Shown: piece by piece, positions 18,274 through 27,356 of the stretch
Layout: each line of letters begins with the position of its first letter
Position numbering within the stretch: the first letter of the stretch is position 1
Assembly (NCBI RefSeq): GCF_000566685.1
Contig: NZ_AZQN01000002.1
Span: forward strand, 434,001-498,000
Reading direction: 5' to 3'
DNA length: 64,000 bases
From: Dyadobacter tibetensis Y620-1
GTDB lineage: Bacteria > Bacteroidota > Bacteroidia > Cytophagales > Spirosomataceae
The notes under the pieces: generated by a model
The model's database searches: none
Told to the model about the DNA's origin: nothing
What the model saw: only the letters and a program-made list of their open reading frames with translations
Translations under genes and position numbers: made by a program

Positions 18274-19311
18274 TTATTTCATAATTTTCAGACGATTAAG
18301 CTCCGTCTGGTATTCTCTTGCATTTTTAAGATGCTCTGCATATGTCTTGGCAAATGCATGATAACCCGACAAATCAGACTTGGCACACATATATATATAC
18401 TCATGATCCTTATAATCCAGGACTGCATTGAGAGAATTCAAATCGGCAATCCGGATGGGTCCTGGAGGGAGGCCCGTGTTCACATAGGTATTATAAGGAG
18501 ATCGAACTCTTAACTGATCGTTCAGGATACGCTTGATTGCAAAATCCTGTAAGGCAAACTTAATAGTAGGATCGGCTTGCAGAGGCATTCCCGCCTTCAA
18601 TCGATTAAGATAGAGCCCTGCCACCATAGGCCTTTCATCCACTTTCCGGGCCTGTTCTTCTTCAACAATGGAAGCCAGAATTGACACCTGAATTGGGGTC
18701 AATCCTAACGAATCGGCCTTTGCCATTCTCGTCGGATTCCAGAATTTTTGGTATTCACTATGCATTCTATCCATAAACTTTTCGGTACCGGTAGTCCAGA
18801 AAATATCATAAGTATTGGGCAAAAACATACTGATAATGGTGGTCGTATCGAAGCCATATTTCGCACATAATGTAGGGTCAGACAACGCCTTTCCAAAGTT
18901 TTCTTCGCCAAATGCGAAACGGCTTCCAATACGACTTACCAGGTCTTGCTTCAATCTAATATTATTGAAGGTTAGCTTTACAGGATCCTGATCTCCGGAC
19001 GTCAACTTTTTAACGGCTTCATAATTGCTCATATCGGGCTTCAGCAGATAACGCCCGGGCTTGATATTTTCAGGCAGGTCCAAAAATTTCGCTAAAAATC
19101 TAAATGATATCTGATCGGCGACCACATCATTACGATTTAGGGAGTCCAACACCTGGTCGTAAGTAGCACCTTCTGGAATGTAAAGGGCAAAACTGGTCTT
19201 TTTATTTACCTGAAAATTCGGCGTCTTTACCAGTTGCCAGAAGTAGAATGTAAAAGTGGTGGTCAGAATGGCCAAAACAAGGAAGAAACCGACCTTAAAA
19301 TTTCTTGACAT
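18274..19311 (-). CDS. mltG: Endolytic murein transglycosylase MltG
   Basis: MltG cuts nascent glycan strands at the inner membrane and sets their length, acting as a terminase beside PBPs. The 345 residues have one N-terminal membrane helix (about 7-27), a LysM-like region and the YceG catalytic domain. The active-site glutamate is E217 in ILASIVEEEQARKVDER, followed by MVAGLYLNRLKAGMPLQADPT and the closing YNTYVNTGLPPGPI, all diagnostic. It heads a likely three-gene operon with the thioesterase and YihY genes. A PBP1A partner is encoded at 3501 in this window. Confidence 0.95.
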   Translation of the reverse strand: MSRNFKVGFFLVLAILTTTFTFYFWQLVKTPNFQVNKKTSFALYIPEGATYDQVLDSLNRNDVVADQISFRFLAKFLDLPENIKPGRYLLKPDMSNYEAVKKLTSGDQDPVKLTFNNIRLKQDLVSRIGSRFAFGEENFGKALSDPTLCAKYGFDTTTIISMFLPNTYDIFWTTGTEKFMDRMHSEYQKFWNPTRMAKADSLGLTPIQVSILASIVEEEQARKVDERPMVAGLYLNRLKAGMPLQADPTIKFALQDFAIKRILNDQLRVRSPYNTYVNTGLPPGPIRIADLNSLNAVLDYKDHEYIYMCAKSDLSGYHAFAKTYAEHLKNAREYQTELNRLKIMK

Positions 19312-19383
19312 ATAAGGATGAATGTTCAGAGGTCTCAGGACCCGTTACGTTAATATTTAATTGTTATGCTGTACTCTTCTTTC

Positions 19384-20469
19384 TTAATTTGCCGGGTCAT
19401 CAAAGTTAATATTAAAACGACTGGCTAGCTCTCTTAATGCCTCTATCACCGGTGGTAGAAGTTCTATTCCCTCAACGGCCCTTATTTTTTCGGTTTCCCT
19501 CTCAGGGTCTCCAGGAATAAGCACCGTTTCACCCGCTACCGGTCGCGCCCCTCTGAAAGCACCAATCCATTTGTCCATATCGGCTTTGAATTCATCGGTG
19601 GGGCGAAAGCCATCCACCCGCATCGCTCCTACAAAATGTCCGGTACCCAGGCCGGCTGCCTGCTGTGTATTCATAAATCCTGCCGTTGCAAATGGCGGTA
19701 CCCAAGGACCAAAATTAGCGCCTGACAAAACCCCTGAAAATATATCTACGATGGCACCTAAGCCATAACCTTTATGGCTTCCATGTTCTCTATCGGAGCC
19801 CAGAGGAAGCAACCCACCTCCACTTTTTACCGCATTAGAGTCGTCAGTAGGCATGCCTTCGGCGTCCTGGGCCCATCCTATCGGGGCAGGAAGTCCTTTG
19901 CGCTGCAATATTTCAAATTTCCCATACGCTACTGCCGTAGAAGCGAAGTCCGCCACAAAAGGCGGCTGTTTACCAGCGGGAACGGCTACAGCAATTGGAT
20001 TTGTTCCTAAAAGTTTGTCCAGTGAAAATGTGGGCGTTACCAAAGGGGCAGCATTGGTCATAGTCCATCCGATCATATCTTTTTCCAGAGCCAGCATGGC
20101 GTGATATCCGGCAATACCAAAATGGTTAGAATTACGAACAGACACCCATCCTGAACCCACTTTCTCTGCCTTTTCCATAGCAATTTCCATGGCTCTGGGT
20201 GCTACTACCAGCCCTAGCCCTTTATCTCCATCTACCACGGCAGTACTGGGCGTTTCATAAACAACCTTAATATCAGGGTTCGGATTGAGACGACCATGAT
20301 CCATTAAGCGAACATAACCGGCCAGGCGTGCAATGCCGTGAGAATCCACACCGCGCAAATCGGCACTTAGCAGGACGGTAGATGCCAGGGTAGCATCTGC
20401 ATCACTACATCCTATGGATAAAAATACCTGCTTGGTAAATGATCTCAGATATTCGGCCTGAAACTTCAT
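19384..20469 (-). CDS. Ldh-family (malate/lactate/ureidoglycolate type) NAD(P)-dependent oxidoreductase
   Basis: A 361-residue enzyme of the malate/L-lactate dehydrogenase family (AllD, YlbC, ComC relatives), which oxidises 2-hydroxy acids with NAD(P). This fold is unrelated to classical MDH. The motif LRGVDSHGIARL carries the likely catalytic H44 and R48. SNHFGIAGYHAMLALE near 113-128 and TNPIAVAVPAGKQPPFVADF near 155-175 are family signatures. The substrate cannot be decided: malate, lactate, sulfolactate and ureidoglycolate enzymes share these residues, and no pathway genes lie nearby. It is divergent from the DUF502 gene across 243 bases that contain a short palindrome. Confidence 0.88.
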   Translation of the reverse strand: MKFQAEYLRSFTKQVFLSIGCSDADATLASTVLLSADLRGVDSHGIARLAGYVRLMDHGRLNPNPDIKVVYETPSTAVVDGDKGLGLVVAPRAMEIAMEKAEKVGSGWVSVRNSNHFGIAGYHAMLALEKDMIGWTMTNAAPLVTPTFSLDKLLGTNPIAVAVPAGKQPPFVADFASTAVAYGKFEILQRKGLPAPIGWAQDAEGMPTDDSNAVKSGGGLLPLGSDREHGSHKGYGLGAIVDIFSGVLSGANFGPWVPPFATAGFMNTQQAAGLGTGHFVGAMRVDGFRPTDEFKADMDKWIGAFRGARPVAGETVLIPGDPERETEKIRAVEGIELLPPVIEALRELASRFNINFDDPAN

Positions 20470-20590
20470 ATTTTCTAATGATTATATTTTCAACATCAAT
20501 AATATCCCGTTCTATAATTACATAAAGAGCAGAATAAGCCTGCAAATATCCGCAATCCAAGTCCAGCTTGCAATAAGTAAACCTGCCACG

Positions 20591-20605
20591 ATAACAAATT
20601 GTTAT
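20591..20605. promoter_or_regulatory. 15-bp palindrome, possible operator
   Basis: ATAACAA and TTGTTAT flank a single A, making a perfect inverted repeat in the 243-base divergent spacer between the Ldh-family gene and the DUF502 gene. It is of a size bound by dimeric regulators. No regulator gene is nearby, so the assignment rests on symmetry alone. Confidence 0.3.
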
Positions 20606-20712
20606 TATTTAGTCGTTATTTCGCATTAATATACGGAACCAAAACGAAGTAATAACCGTAGCATATACGTGGGCAAGAGCCCGACATAAGGGGGATTATT
20701 GGAGTCTAATAA

Positions 20713-21348
20713 ATGGAAATCAGAAACAGAATCATAAAAAGGCTGCTTAGCTATTTCATCAGAGGACTGGTGCTGGTGGCCCCTCTATACATTACCGCCC
20801 TCATTATCTGGTCGGGTGTTGAGTTCCTAGACAATATCATCCCGATCAATATCCCCATTTCTAATAATCAGGTCGTTTATCTCCCTGGTTTAGGCGTACT
20901 GATTATTCTGGGCTCTATTATTCTTCTGGGTTTTTTCTTTTCTACTGTAGTACCCCAATCTTTTTTCAGGCTCACAGAGGGAATTCTAAGAAGAATTCCA
21001 TTGGTCAGCCTGATCTATTACTCCATCAAGGATCTGTTACTCGCCTTTGTTGGTGATAAAAAGAAATTTAACCAGCCTGTATTAGTAACCATGTACAGGG
21101 ATACAGGTATCAAAAAAATTGGTTTTATTACCCAACCCGACCTCAAGCAACTCCAGCTCATCGACCATGTAGCCGTTTATATGCCCTTCTCCTATGCCCT
21201 TTCAGGTGAGCTTTACATCGTCCCTATTGCCAATGTAAGGCCTATTGACGCTTCCTCTACGGATATCATGAAGATGCTGGTATCTGGAGGAGTGTCCATG
21301 CAAGCACGTTCTGAAGAAACGGCGGAAAGCCCAATAGAATCAAATTAA
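20713..21348 (+). CDS. DUF502 family membrane protein
   Basis: A 211-residue protein with two N-terminal transmembrane helices (about 14-34 and 52-76) and a soluble domain after them, the layout of the DUF502 family. Recognisable parts are RGLVLVAPLYITALIIW, LPGLGVLIILGSIILLGFF and RIPLVSLIYYSIKDLLLAF, followed by a beta-rich part with VAVYMPFSYALSGELYIVP. The function is unknown; plant relatives (COV proteins) affect vascular patterning, which gives no hint for bacteria. It is followed by a small secreted protein gene that has its own minus-7 element. Confidence 0.88.
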   Translation: MEIRNRIIKRLLSYFIRGLVLVAPLYITALIIWSGVEFLDNIIPINIPISNNQVVYLPGLGVLIILGSIILLGFFFSTVVPQSFFRLTEGILRRIPLVSLIYYSIKDLLLAFVGDKKKFNQPVLVTMYRDTGIKKIGFITQPDLKQLQLIDHVAVYMPFSYALSGELYIVPIANVRPIDASSTDIMKMLVSGGVSMQARSEETAESPIESN

Positions 21349-21393
21349 AATGGCAACATATCGCTTAGTGTAGCCGTTTTAAGAATGATTCTC

Positions 21394-21401
21394 TATCTTT
21401 G
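21394..21401 (+). promoter_or_regulatory. Candidate minus-7 promoter element
   Basis: TATCTTTG matches the Bacteroidota TAnnTTTG element exactly, 19 bases before the start codon at 21421. No clear TTTG lies at the expected minus-33 distance, so the call is moderate. Confidence 0.4.
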
Positions 21402-21420
21402 AAACATCTAAGAAATTACT

Positions 21421-22035
21421 ATGAAGCAACTCACGGTTTTTTGGGCTTTAATTCTGTTCCTGTCATTTCAGGCAAACGGTCAGGACCATTATGACCGCGC
21501 CAAGGTACTCAGTAGTGAGGAAATATTTGTGAAGGATAAGCCCAGCAATCGCATCATCGCCCAGCCGAATCAAAAGTATCTGGTTTTAGATGCTTCTCCT
21601 ATTCTTGGCTTTTTTCATAGACATCGTTACTTCCCAGGAGATCTGATTAAATTCAGAATGAAAAACGAAACCATCCGGTTTAACGAGCCCATTGCAGCCA
21701 TCACAGACTCCTCCCTTTCAATCGCTATTATTAATGAAGCCGCCGTGCGTATGGATTACCAGGAGATACCGCTGAAAGAGATCAAATATGTAAAGACCCA
21801 CAAAAATATTCCTTTTATCTCCCAGGCTGCTCCCCTTTTCCCTTTGGTCGGGCTTATTTATATCGGAGCCGATTTTTTTAATCCCGGCATAGATAATAAA
21901 AGGTTCACTACCGATGCAGGAGCCATAGCGGTAGGTGGAGCTTTTATTGCTGCAGGATTTATCAGTTATAAATTAACCTTTACTACCGTTCGTATTAACG
22001 GCCGTAATAAATTAAAAGTGCTAGAGACCTATTAA
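21421..22035 (+). CDS. Secreted or membrane protein of unknown function
   Basis: The 204-residue protein has a signal peptide (MKQLTVFWALILFLSFQANG, cleavage near 21). The middle is polar, with RYFPGDLIKFRMKNETIRF and NEPIAAITDSSLSIAI, a pattern of beta strands that suggests a small barrel-like domain. Two weakly hydrophobic stretches (about 140-160 and 170-185) end the protein before a basic tail. I do not recognise a family; similar small proteins are common in Cytophagales. It lies 57 bases upstream of aroA on the same strand. Confidence 0.7.
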   Translation: MKQLTVFWALILFLSFQANGQDHYDRAKVLSSEEIFVKDKPSNRIIAQPNQKYLVLDASPILGFFHRHRYFPGDLIKFRMKNETIRFNEPIAAITDSSLSIAIINEAAVRMDYQEIPLKEIKYVKTHKNIPFISQAAPLFPLVGLIYIGADFFNPGIDNKRFTTDAGAIAVGGAFIAAGFISYKLTFTTVRINGRNKLKVLETY

Positions 22036-22092
22036 TATATTCTTTGGGTCCATATTTAATAACCAATCCATTTTTGTAATCGTCCAATACTA

Positions 22093-23343
22093 GTGAAAAG
22101 TATCGTTGTCAATCCACCTCAAACCCCTGTACGCGCCGAAATCAAACTGGCAGCATCTAAAAGTGAATGTAATCGGGCGTTAATTATCGATGCCCTTACC
22201 GGTTTTAAATGCACCCTTACGAATATATCCGAGGCACGCGACTCTCAGACCATGCAGCGGCTATTGAAGTCTGCTGATCCGGTAGCGGACGTGCTGGATG
22301 CTGGAACGACCATGCGGTTTTTGACAGCTTACTTCACTGTAACCAATCAGAATAAAACCATGACTGGAACCCCCCGCATGTGCGAGAGGCCTATTGGAAT
22401 TTTGGTAGATGCTTTGAAAACCTTGGGAGCCACTATTCGCTTTGTAAAAGAGGAAGGATTTCCTCCACTACAGCTAGAAGGGTTTAATTATTCTGGAAAT
22501 AACACGATTAAGATACAAGGGAATGTAAGCAGCCAATATATATCGGCTCTTTTACTGATTGCACCAGCACTTCCACAAGGCATAAACATTGAGCTGGAAG
22601 GAGAGGTAGGCTCCAGACCTTATATTGAAATGACGTTGAAACAAATGGCCCATTTCGGCATCAAATATCAGGCCGATTGGGCTACGAATACCATCGCGGT
22701 AGAACCGGGCGAGTATTTGGCCAGACCTTATGCCATTGAGTCAGACTGGTCAGGCGCTAGCTATTGGTATAGCATAGCTGCCTTGGCTCCCGATGCGGAG
22801 ATTACTCTGTTGGGTTTAAAAGAAGATTCGCTTCAAGGCGACAGTGCTATTGTGGAGATTATGCAGGCTTTAGGCGTGCAGACTCGATATACCTCAGAAG
22901 GGGTTATCTTAACCAAAATTACTCCTCAAACTTCGCTACGTTACGATTTTACTGATTGTCCCGATCTAGCTCAAACTGTAGCCGTATGCTGTGCTATGAA
23001 AAAAATCCCTCTGACACTTACTGGGATTGAGAGCTTGAAAATTAAAGAAACGGATCGGGTTCTAGCCTTGCAGCAAGAACTGGTCAAATTAGGGGCTGAA
23101 CTTATCGAAGTAAAATCCTGCGAAGAATATCAGGTGAGGAGAACTTCTGAGAAAGCTGATCAGATTCCTACCATCGATACCTATGACGACCATCGAATGG
23201 CCATGGCCTTTGCACCGGTCGGTATGCTCTTTCCCATCAATATTGAAGAACCCGGGGTAGTAGTAAAGTCATATCCTGGTTTTTGGACAGATCTTGAAAA
23301 GATAACAGAATTAGACGAAGTCTTAGAAGTGAACGCACAATAG
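22093..23343 (+). CDS. aroA: 3-phosphoshikimate 1-carboxyvinyltransferase (EPSP synthase)
   Basis: Condenses shikimate-3-phosphate with phosphoenolpyruvate in chorismate synthesis. The 416 residues start at a GTG at 22093 (MKSIVVNPPQ). Family motifs are ASKSECNRALI (Lys-Ser for substrate phosphate), DAGTTMRFLTAYF near 72-84, GSRPYIEM near 174, KIKETDRVLAL with the catalytic Lys-Glu, and TYDDHRMAMAFAP near the end. It is slightly shorter than the E. coli enzyme (427). No other aro genes adjoin. A strong terminator follows 49 bases downstream, so it closes a transcript. Confidence 0.95.
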   Translation: MKSIVVNPPQTPVRAEIKLAASKSECNRALIIDALTGFKCTLTNISEARDSQTMQRLLKSADPVADVLDAGTTMRFLTAYFTVTNQNKTMTGTPRMCERPIGILVDALKTLGATIRFVKEEGFPPLQLEGFNYSGNNTIKIQGNVSSQYISALLLIAPALPQGINIELEGEVGSRPYIEMTLKQMAHFGIKYQADWATNTIAVEPGEYLARPYAIESDWSGASYWYSIAALAPDAEITLLGLKEDSLQGDSAIVEIMQALGVQTRYTSEGVILTKITPQTSLRYDFTDCPDLAQTVAVCCAMKKIPLTLTGIESLKIKETDRVLALQQELVKLGAELIEVKSCEEYQVRRTSEKADQIPTIDTYDDHRMAMAFAPVGMLFPINIEEPGVVVKSYPGFWTDLEKITELDEVLEVNAQ

Positions 23344-23391
23344 TCCAAGGCTTGAAATAGCAATTGGCCTGGGCTGAAGAAATAATATTTC

Positions 23392-23421
23392 AAAAACACT
23401 TCATTTTCATGAAGTGTTTTT
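23392..23421 (+). terminator. Rho-independent terminator after aroA
   Basis: A perfect 12-bp stem AAAAACACTTCA/TGAAGTGTTTTT encloses a 6-base loop. The A and T ends of the stem allow function on both strands, but only the plus side has a gene ending here. Confidence 0.85.
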
Positions 23422-23433
23422 GTGTTTAAATCT

Positions 23434-23459
23434 TACGATAAGTAAAGAGGCCTATCGTA
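23434..23459. promoter_or_regulatory. Inverted repeat before the GltB-like gene
   Basis: TACGATA and TATCGTA form a perfect 7-bp inverted repeat with a 12-base spacer, ending 30 bases before the next start codon. It could be an operator or part of a leader hairpin. There is no further support. Confidence 0.25.
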
Positions 23460-23489
23460 TAATAATCCTATCACACAAACTAAAATTAT

Positions 23490-25067
23490 ATGAACCTGTC
23501 AAGCATATTTACATATATCCCTATCTGGCTGCTGATATTGATTGCATTGATCGCCCTACTTGCCATCCGAGATATCTTTCAAAACAGGCATACGATACAG
23601 CATAATTTCCCGGTGGTAGGGCACCTGCGGTATATTATCGAGCGGATTGGACCCGAGCTCAGGCAATATATTGTTGCCAATAATAGGGAAGAACTCCCGT
23701 TCAACAGAAAGCAACGTTCGTGGATTTATGCATCCGCCAAAAAAGAAAATAACTATCAGGGATTTGGTACCGACCAGGACATTATGCAAGCTGGACATGT
23801 GTTTATCAAGCCCACTCTACTGGGAACGAGCCTGAAACCTACGCATCCGCATTTTCTTTATAATATATTAGACAAGAATCATTATACCTTACCAGCTGCC
23901 AAACTGATTGGAGAATCGCATCAGAGAAAGCGGCCCTACCGACCCAGATCCATTATCAACGTGAGTGCGATGAGCTATGGATCTCTATCTTCCCGGGCCA
24001 TCGAATCGCTTAATAAGGGCTCTTTTCTTTTTGGAAATTATCATAATACCGGAGAGGGTGGCTTATCTCCCTATCACCAAAATGGAGCAGATGTCGTATT
24101 CCATATTGGTACCGCCTATTTTGGAGTGCGGGATGAGGATGGATTATTTTCAATGGAAAAAATGGTACGATTATGCCAGGACAATCCATTTATCCGGATG
24201 ATAGAGGTCAAACTTTCGCAGGGAGCAAAACCGGGTAAAGGAGGAGTTCTTCCTGCCAGCAAAATCACGAAGGAAATTGCAGAAATACGACATGTCCCTA
24301 TGGGGAAAGATGTCAATTCCCCGCCCTACCACAGTGCTTTCAGCGATGTGCAGGGCCTGATCGATTTCGTAGAAAGTATAGCAGAGGCAACCGGACTTCC
24401 GGTAGGAATAAAATCGGCGGTGGGTAAAACGGAAATGTGGGAAGAACTGGCTCACCGTATGGCCGAGAGTGGCAAGGGGCCGGATTTTATAACAATTGAT
24501 GGTGGAGAAGGGGGTACAGGCGCTGCACCACCCGCCTTTGCCGATCATGTTTCACTTCCTTTTGTACAAGCATTTGCCCGTGCCTACAAAATATTCCAGA
24601 AACATAATCTAAACGATAAAATCACCTTTATCGCTTCAGGCAAACTTGGATTGCCCGGCCAAGCCGTCATGGCCTTCTCTTTGGGCGCCGATATTATCAA
24701 TGTTGCCCGGGAAGCCATGATGTCGATAGGCTGTATTCAGGCGCAAATTTGTCATACCAATCGCTGTCCCACAGGAATTGCCACCAATAATAAATGGCTT
24801 GAATCGGGTATCGATCCAGCTCTTAAGAGTCAGAGATTCCATAACTATGTACGTACGTTCACCAAGGAAATCATTGAGATAACGCATGCTGCCGGTTATG
24901 AGCATCCCGCTCAGTTCACGGCCGAAGATGTAGAAATCTCGCTGGGTGATAATGAAACGGCTACACTGGGACATCACTTTGGCTATCAGAAAACCTTGAT
25001 CCCATTTAAGAGCATGGAAGAACTATTGGATTGTCCATATCTGGGACATAGGAAAATTCTTGAATAA
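23490..25067 (+). CDS. FMN-binding glutamate synthase-like protein, membrane-anchored
   Basis: The 525 residues correspond to the FMN/synthase domain of glutamate synthase without the N-terminal glutaminase domain or the C-terminal GXGXG domain. An N-terminal helix (about 8-24, IPIWLLILIALIALLAI) would anchor it in the membrane. The synthase part has INVSAMSYGSLSSRAI, KPGKGGVLPASKIT, TIDGGEGGTGAAPPAF and the cysteine motif CIQAQICHTNRCPTG that fits a [3Fe-4S] cluster. Such stand-alone proteins are common, but without a glutaminase partner their reaction is unproven and glutamate synthase activity should not be assumed. It is followed after 30 bases by the secreted protease gene. Confidence 0.88.
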   Translation: MNLSSIFTYIPIWLLILIALIALLAIRDIFQNRHTIQHNFPVVGHLRYIIERIGPELRQYIVANNREELPFNRKQRSWIYASAKKENNYQGFGTDQDIMQAGHVFIKPTLLGTSLKPTHPHFLYNILDKNHYTLPAAKLIGESHQRKRPYRPRSIINVSAMSYGSLSSRAIESLNKGSFLFGNYHNTGEGGLSPYHQNGADVVFHIGTAYFGVRDEDGLFSMEKMVRLCQDNPFIRMIEVKLSQGAKPGKGGVLPASKITKEIAEIRHVPMGKDVNSPPYHSAFSDVQGLIDFVESIAEATGLPVGIKSAVGKTEMWEELAHRMAESGKGPDFITIDGGEGGTGAAPPAFADHVSLPFVQAFARAYKIFQKHNLNDKITFIASGKLGLPGQAVMAFSLGADIINVAREAMMSIGCIQAQICHTNRCPTGIATNNKWLESGIDPALKSQRFHNYVRTFTKEIIEITHAAGYEHPAQFTAEDVEISLGDNETATLGHHFGYQKTLIPFKSMEELLDCPYLGHRKILE

Positions 25068-25097
25068 CCACAAGCAATCATAACCAATAAGCAGCAT

Positions 25098-26756
25098 ATG
25101 AAACTAAAATGGTTAGCCCTATTTATTTTACTGGGGACGCAGGATGTTCTGGCACAGATAAATTCCAGATATCTGCTACTTTTTAAGGACAAGGCAGATA
25201 ATGTATTTTCCCTGGAGAAAGCGGAGGAATTTTTGAGTCCTAAGGCCCTAGCCCGTCGGTATCGACAAAATATACCCATCTCCGAAAGCGACCTTCCCGT
25301 TTCACCCAGTTATCTGGCACGGGTAGCTGCCACTGGAGCAAAGGTCATCAGTACCACTCGTTGGTTCAATGGAGCCCTGGTCGAAGCAAATGAATCCCAA
25401 CTTAAGGCCATCAAAATGCTTCCCTTTTTTAGCTCCATAGAAGGCAATCACCCTGTTTTGTTTGGCACTGAGCCCGGAGAGGTACGAATGGCAGTAAAGG
25501 CACAAGCTACAGAATCACCTGTAACATTAGATTATGGACTGGCCCGAACTCAGACCACACTGCTAGGAGCAGACTATTTTCATCAAAAAGGGATATTAGG
25601 TCAAGAAATTGTGATCGCTGCCTTTGATGAAGGCTTCAGTCGTGCAGACCAACTGGAATATTTCAAACTTCTTTTTGACGAGAAAAGGGTTTTAGAAACC
25701 TATGATTTCATAGCAGGAGAGGTAAATGTATATGATAAACAGTCGCATGGCACCAACGTACTCTCGACAATTGCGGCCTATCAACCTGGAATGATCGTTG
25801 GGATTGCTCCTAAAGCTAAATTTGTTTTATATCGAACCGAATCCAATATGATGGAGTCGCCCTATGAAGAGGTAGCGTGGTTGCTTGCCGCTGAGCGTGC
25901 CGATAGTATAGGCGTAGATATCATTACCTCTTCGCTTGGGTACAGCACCTTTATTGGCCCCTTTAATAACGCCGATTATAATTATACCTACGAGGATATG
26001 GATGGCCATACAACAATCGTATCCAGGGCTGCGCGCTGGGCCAGTAGGAAAGGGATAGTGGTAGTGAATTCTGCCGGAAACGAAGCTTCTAGTCCATGGA
26101 AATATATCATTGCCCCTGCTGACGTTGATTCAGTACTCAGCGTGGGGGCCACGAATAGAAATTTGGAATACGCATCTTTCAGTAGTATTGGGCCCAATGC
26201 CCTAGGGCAGCAGAAGCCCGATGTGTCAGCAGTAGGATTGGGTGTATACATTGGTACCAATGTGGGTACGGGCACAGTTGTTTCTTCACAGGGCACCTCA
26301 TTTTCTTGTCCCCAAGTAGCCGGATTAGTCGCATTGGCCTGGCAAGCGTATCCTTTTCTAACCGCACAGCAAGTCATTTCCGTATTAAAGAAATCGGGCA
26401 ATCAAGCGGACCGTCCTGATAATTATCTAGGCTATGGTGTCCCCAATTTACGCAAGCTGGAACAGATCGTTGCAACGGAATACGGCCCTCTGGCAGTGGA
26501 GCCTCAACCGCCTATGGCCATCAGGGTGGCTCCTAACCCCGTCATGGACCCATTGACCCTTTTAGTACCCACCGTACTGAAGAATCAGCCGGCGCAGATC
26601 AGTATAATTAAAGGGAATGGTCAAGAAATATACCGTACTTCCGGTCTGCTAGAGCCAACCGTTTACCTCGCAATTCCAGATTTGAGTCCTGGAATTTATA
26701 TACTAAAAGTACAGACTAAGAGCCAGCAACAGGTAATAAGGATTGTAAAGCCCTAG
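25098..26756 (+). CDS. Secreted S8 family subtilisin-like protease with type IX C-terminal sorting domain
   Basis: The 552 residues have a signal peptide (1-20), a propeptide-like region to about 140, and a subtilase domain whose triad is D177 (VIAAFDEGF), H217 (KQSHGTNV) and S391 (QGTSFSCPQVAG), with N318 in NSAGNEA for the oxyanion hole. From about 475 the protein ends in a type A sorting domain (APNPVMDPLTLLV, then LSPGIYILKVQTKSQQQ, then VIRIVKP), which directs secretion through the type IX system. PorW at 5852 belongs to that system. The last 41 bases overlap the convergent Nudix gene. The natural substrate is unknown. Confidence 0.93.
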   Translation: MKLKWLALFILLGTQDVLAQINSRYLLLFKDKADNVFSLEKAEEFLSPKALARRYRQNIPISESDLPVSPSYLARVAATGAKVISTTRWFNGALVEANESQLKAIKMLPFFSSIEGNHPVLFGTEPGEVRMAVKAQATESPVTLDYGLARTQTTLLGADYFHQKGILGQEIVIAAFDEGFSRADQLEYFKLLFDEKRVLETYDFIAGEVNVYDKQSHGTNVLSTIAAYQPGMIVGIAPKAKFVLYRTESNMMESPYEEVAWLLAAERADSIGVDIITSSLGYSTFIGPFNNADYNYTYEDMDGHTTIVSRAARWASRKGIVVVNSAGNEASSPWKYIIAPADVDSVLSVGATNRNLEYASFSSIGPNALGQQKPDVSAVGLGVYIGTNVGTGTVVSSQGTSFSCPQVAGLVALAWQAYPFLTAQQVISVLKKSGNQADRPDNYLGYGVPNLRKLEQIVATEYGPLAVEPQPPMAIRVAPNPVMDPLTLLVPTVLKNQPAQISIIKGNGQEIYRTSGLLEPTVYLAIPDLSPGIYILKVQTKSQQQVIRIVKP

Positions 26757-27276
26757 TTTTCCGAACCATCCTTAAAATTGATTCGGAATCATTATAGGCC
26801 TTAATTTCCGAAAGTGGGATCCATTTTAGAGCCCGGGATTCTTCGTTGATCAGCAAGGGAGTTTGTGGATCGGCCTCAAAAAGAAAGCGAATATCAAAAT
26901 GATCATGAGCGGCATCTCTGGCATTGGCTGGTATAGTATGCCGGTCAATATCAAATATCTGGTCGAATATCAAAGTCAGTCCGGCAAGACCTGTTTCCTC
27001 TTCGGCCTCTTTCCTAGCAACGGCTAATACCTCTTTATCGCCATCGCAATGTCCTCCGGGTTGAAACCATCGATTCAGCTTTCTATGATGCATCAATAAG
27101 GCCTGAGAACGTCGTGGGTCCACAATCCATGCCGAAGCCGTAATATGTCCCTCAAGATTACTACGTAAAAAACATTCAGAATTTTCGGTTACAAGTGTGA
27201 GTGTAGCTTCCAGCATTTTCTTTTCGTTATCATCAATTGGAGTATATGCATTTAGGTACTTTAGTAAACTGCTCAT
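26716..27276 (-). CDS. Nudix hydrolase
   Basis: A 186-residue hydrolase of nucleoside diphosphate derivatives. The Nudix box reads GGHCDGDKEVLAVARKEAEE followed by ETGL. It is a subgroup variant in which the glutamate expected five residues after the second Gly is replaced by Lys, while the metal-binding EAEEE core is kept. About 65 residues precede the box and contain RRSQALLMHHRKLNRWFQPGGH, normal for this subgroup. The substrate cannot be told. Its 3' end overlaps the protease gene by 41 bases on the opposite strand. Confidence 0.9.
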   Translation of the reverse strand: MSSLLKYLNAYTPIDDNEKKMLEATLTLVTENSECFLRSNLEGHITASAWIVDPRRSQALLMHHRKLNRWFQPGGHCDGDKEVLAVARKEAEEETGLAGLTLIFDQIFDIDRHTIPANARDAAHDHFDIRFLFEADPQTPLLINEESRALKWIPLSEIKAYNDSESILRMVRKTRALQSLLPVAGS

Positions 27277-27356
27277 ATCTGGGGGTAGGCTATCTGATAA
27301 ATTACCACTAATTTCGTCACAAGTTTTTAATAATTGTCACAAAAAACACATTTCAC

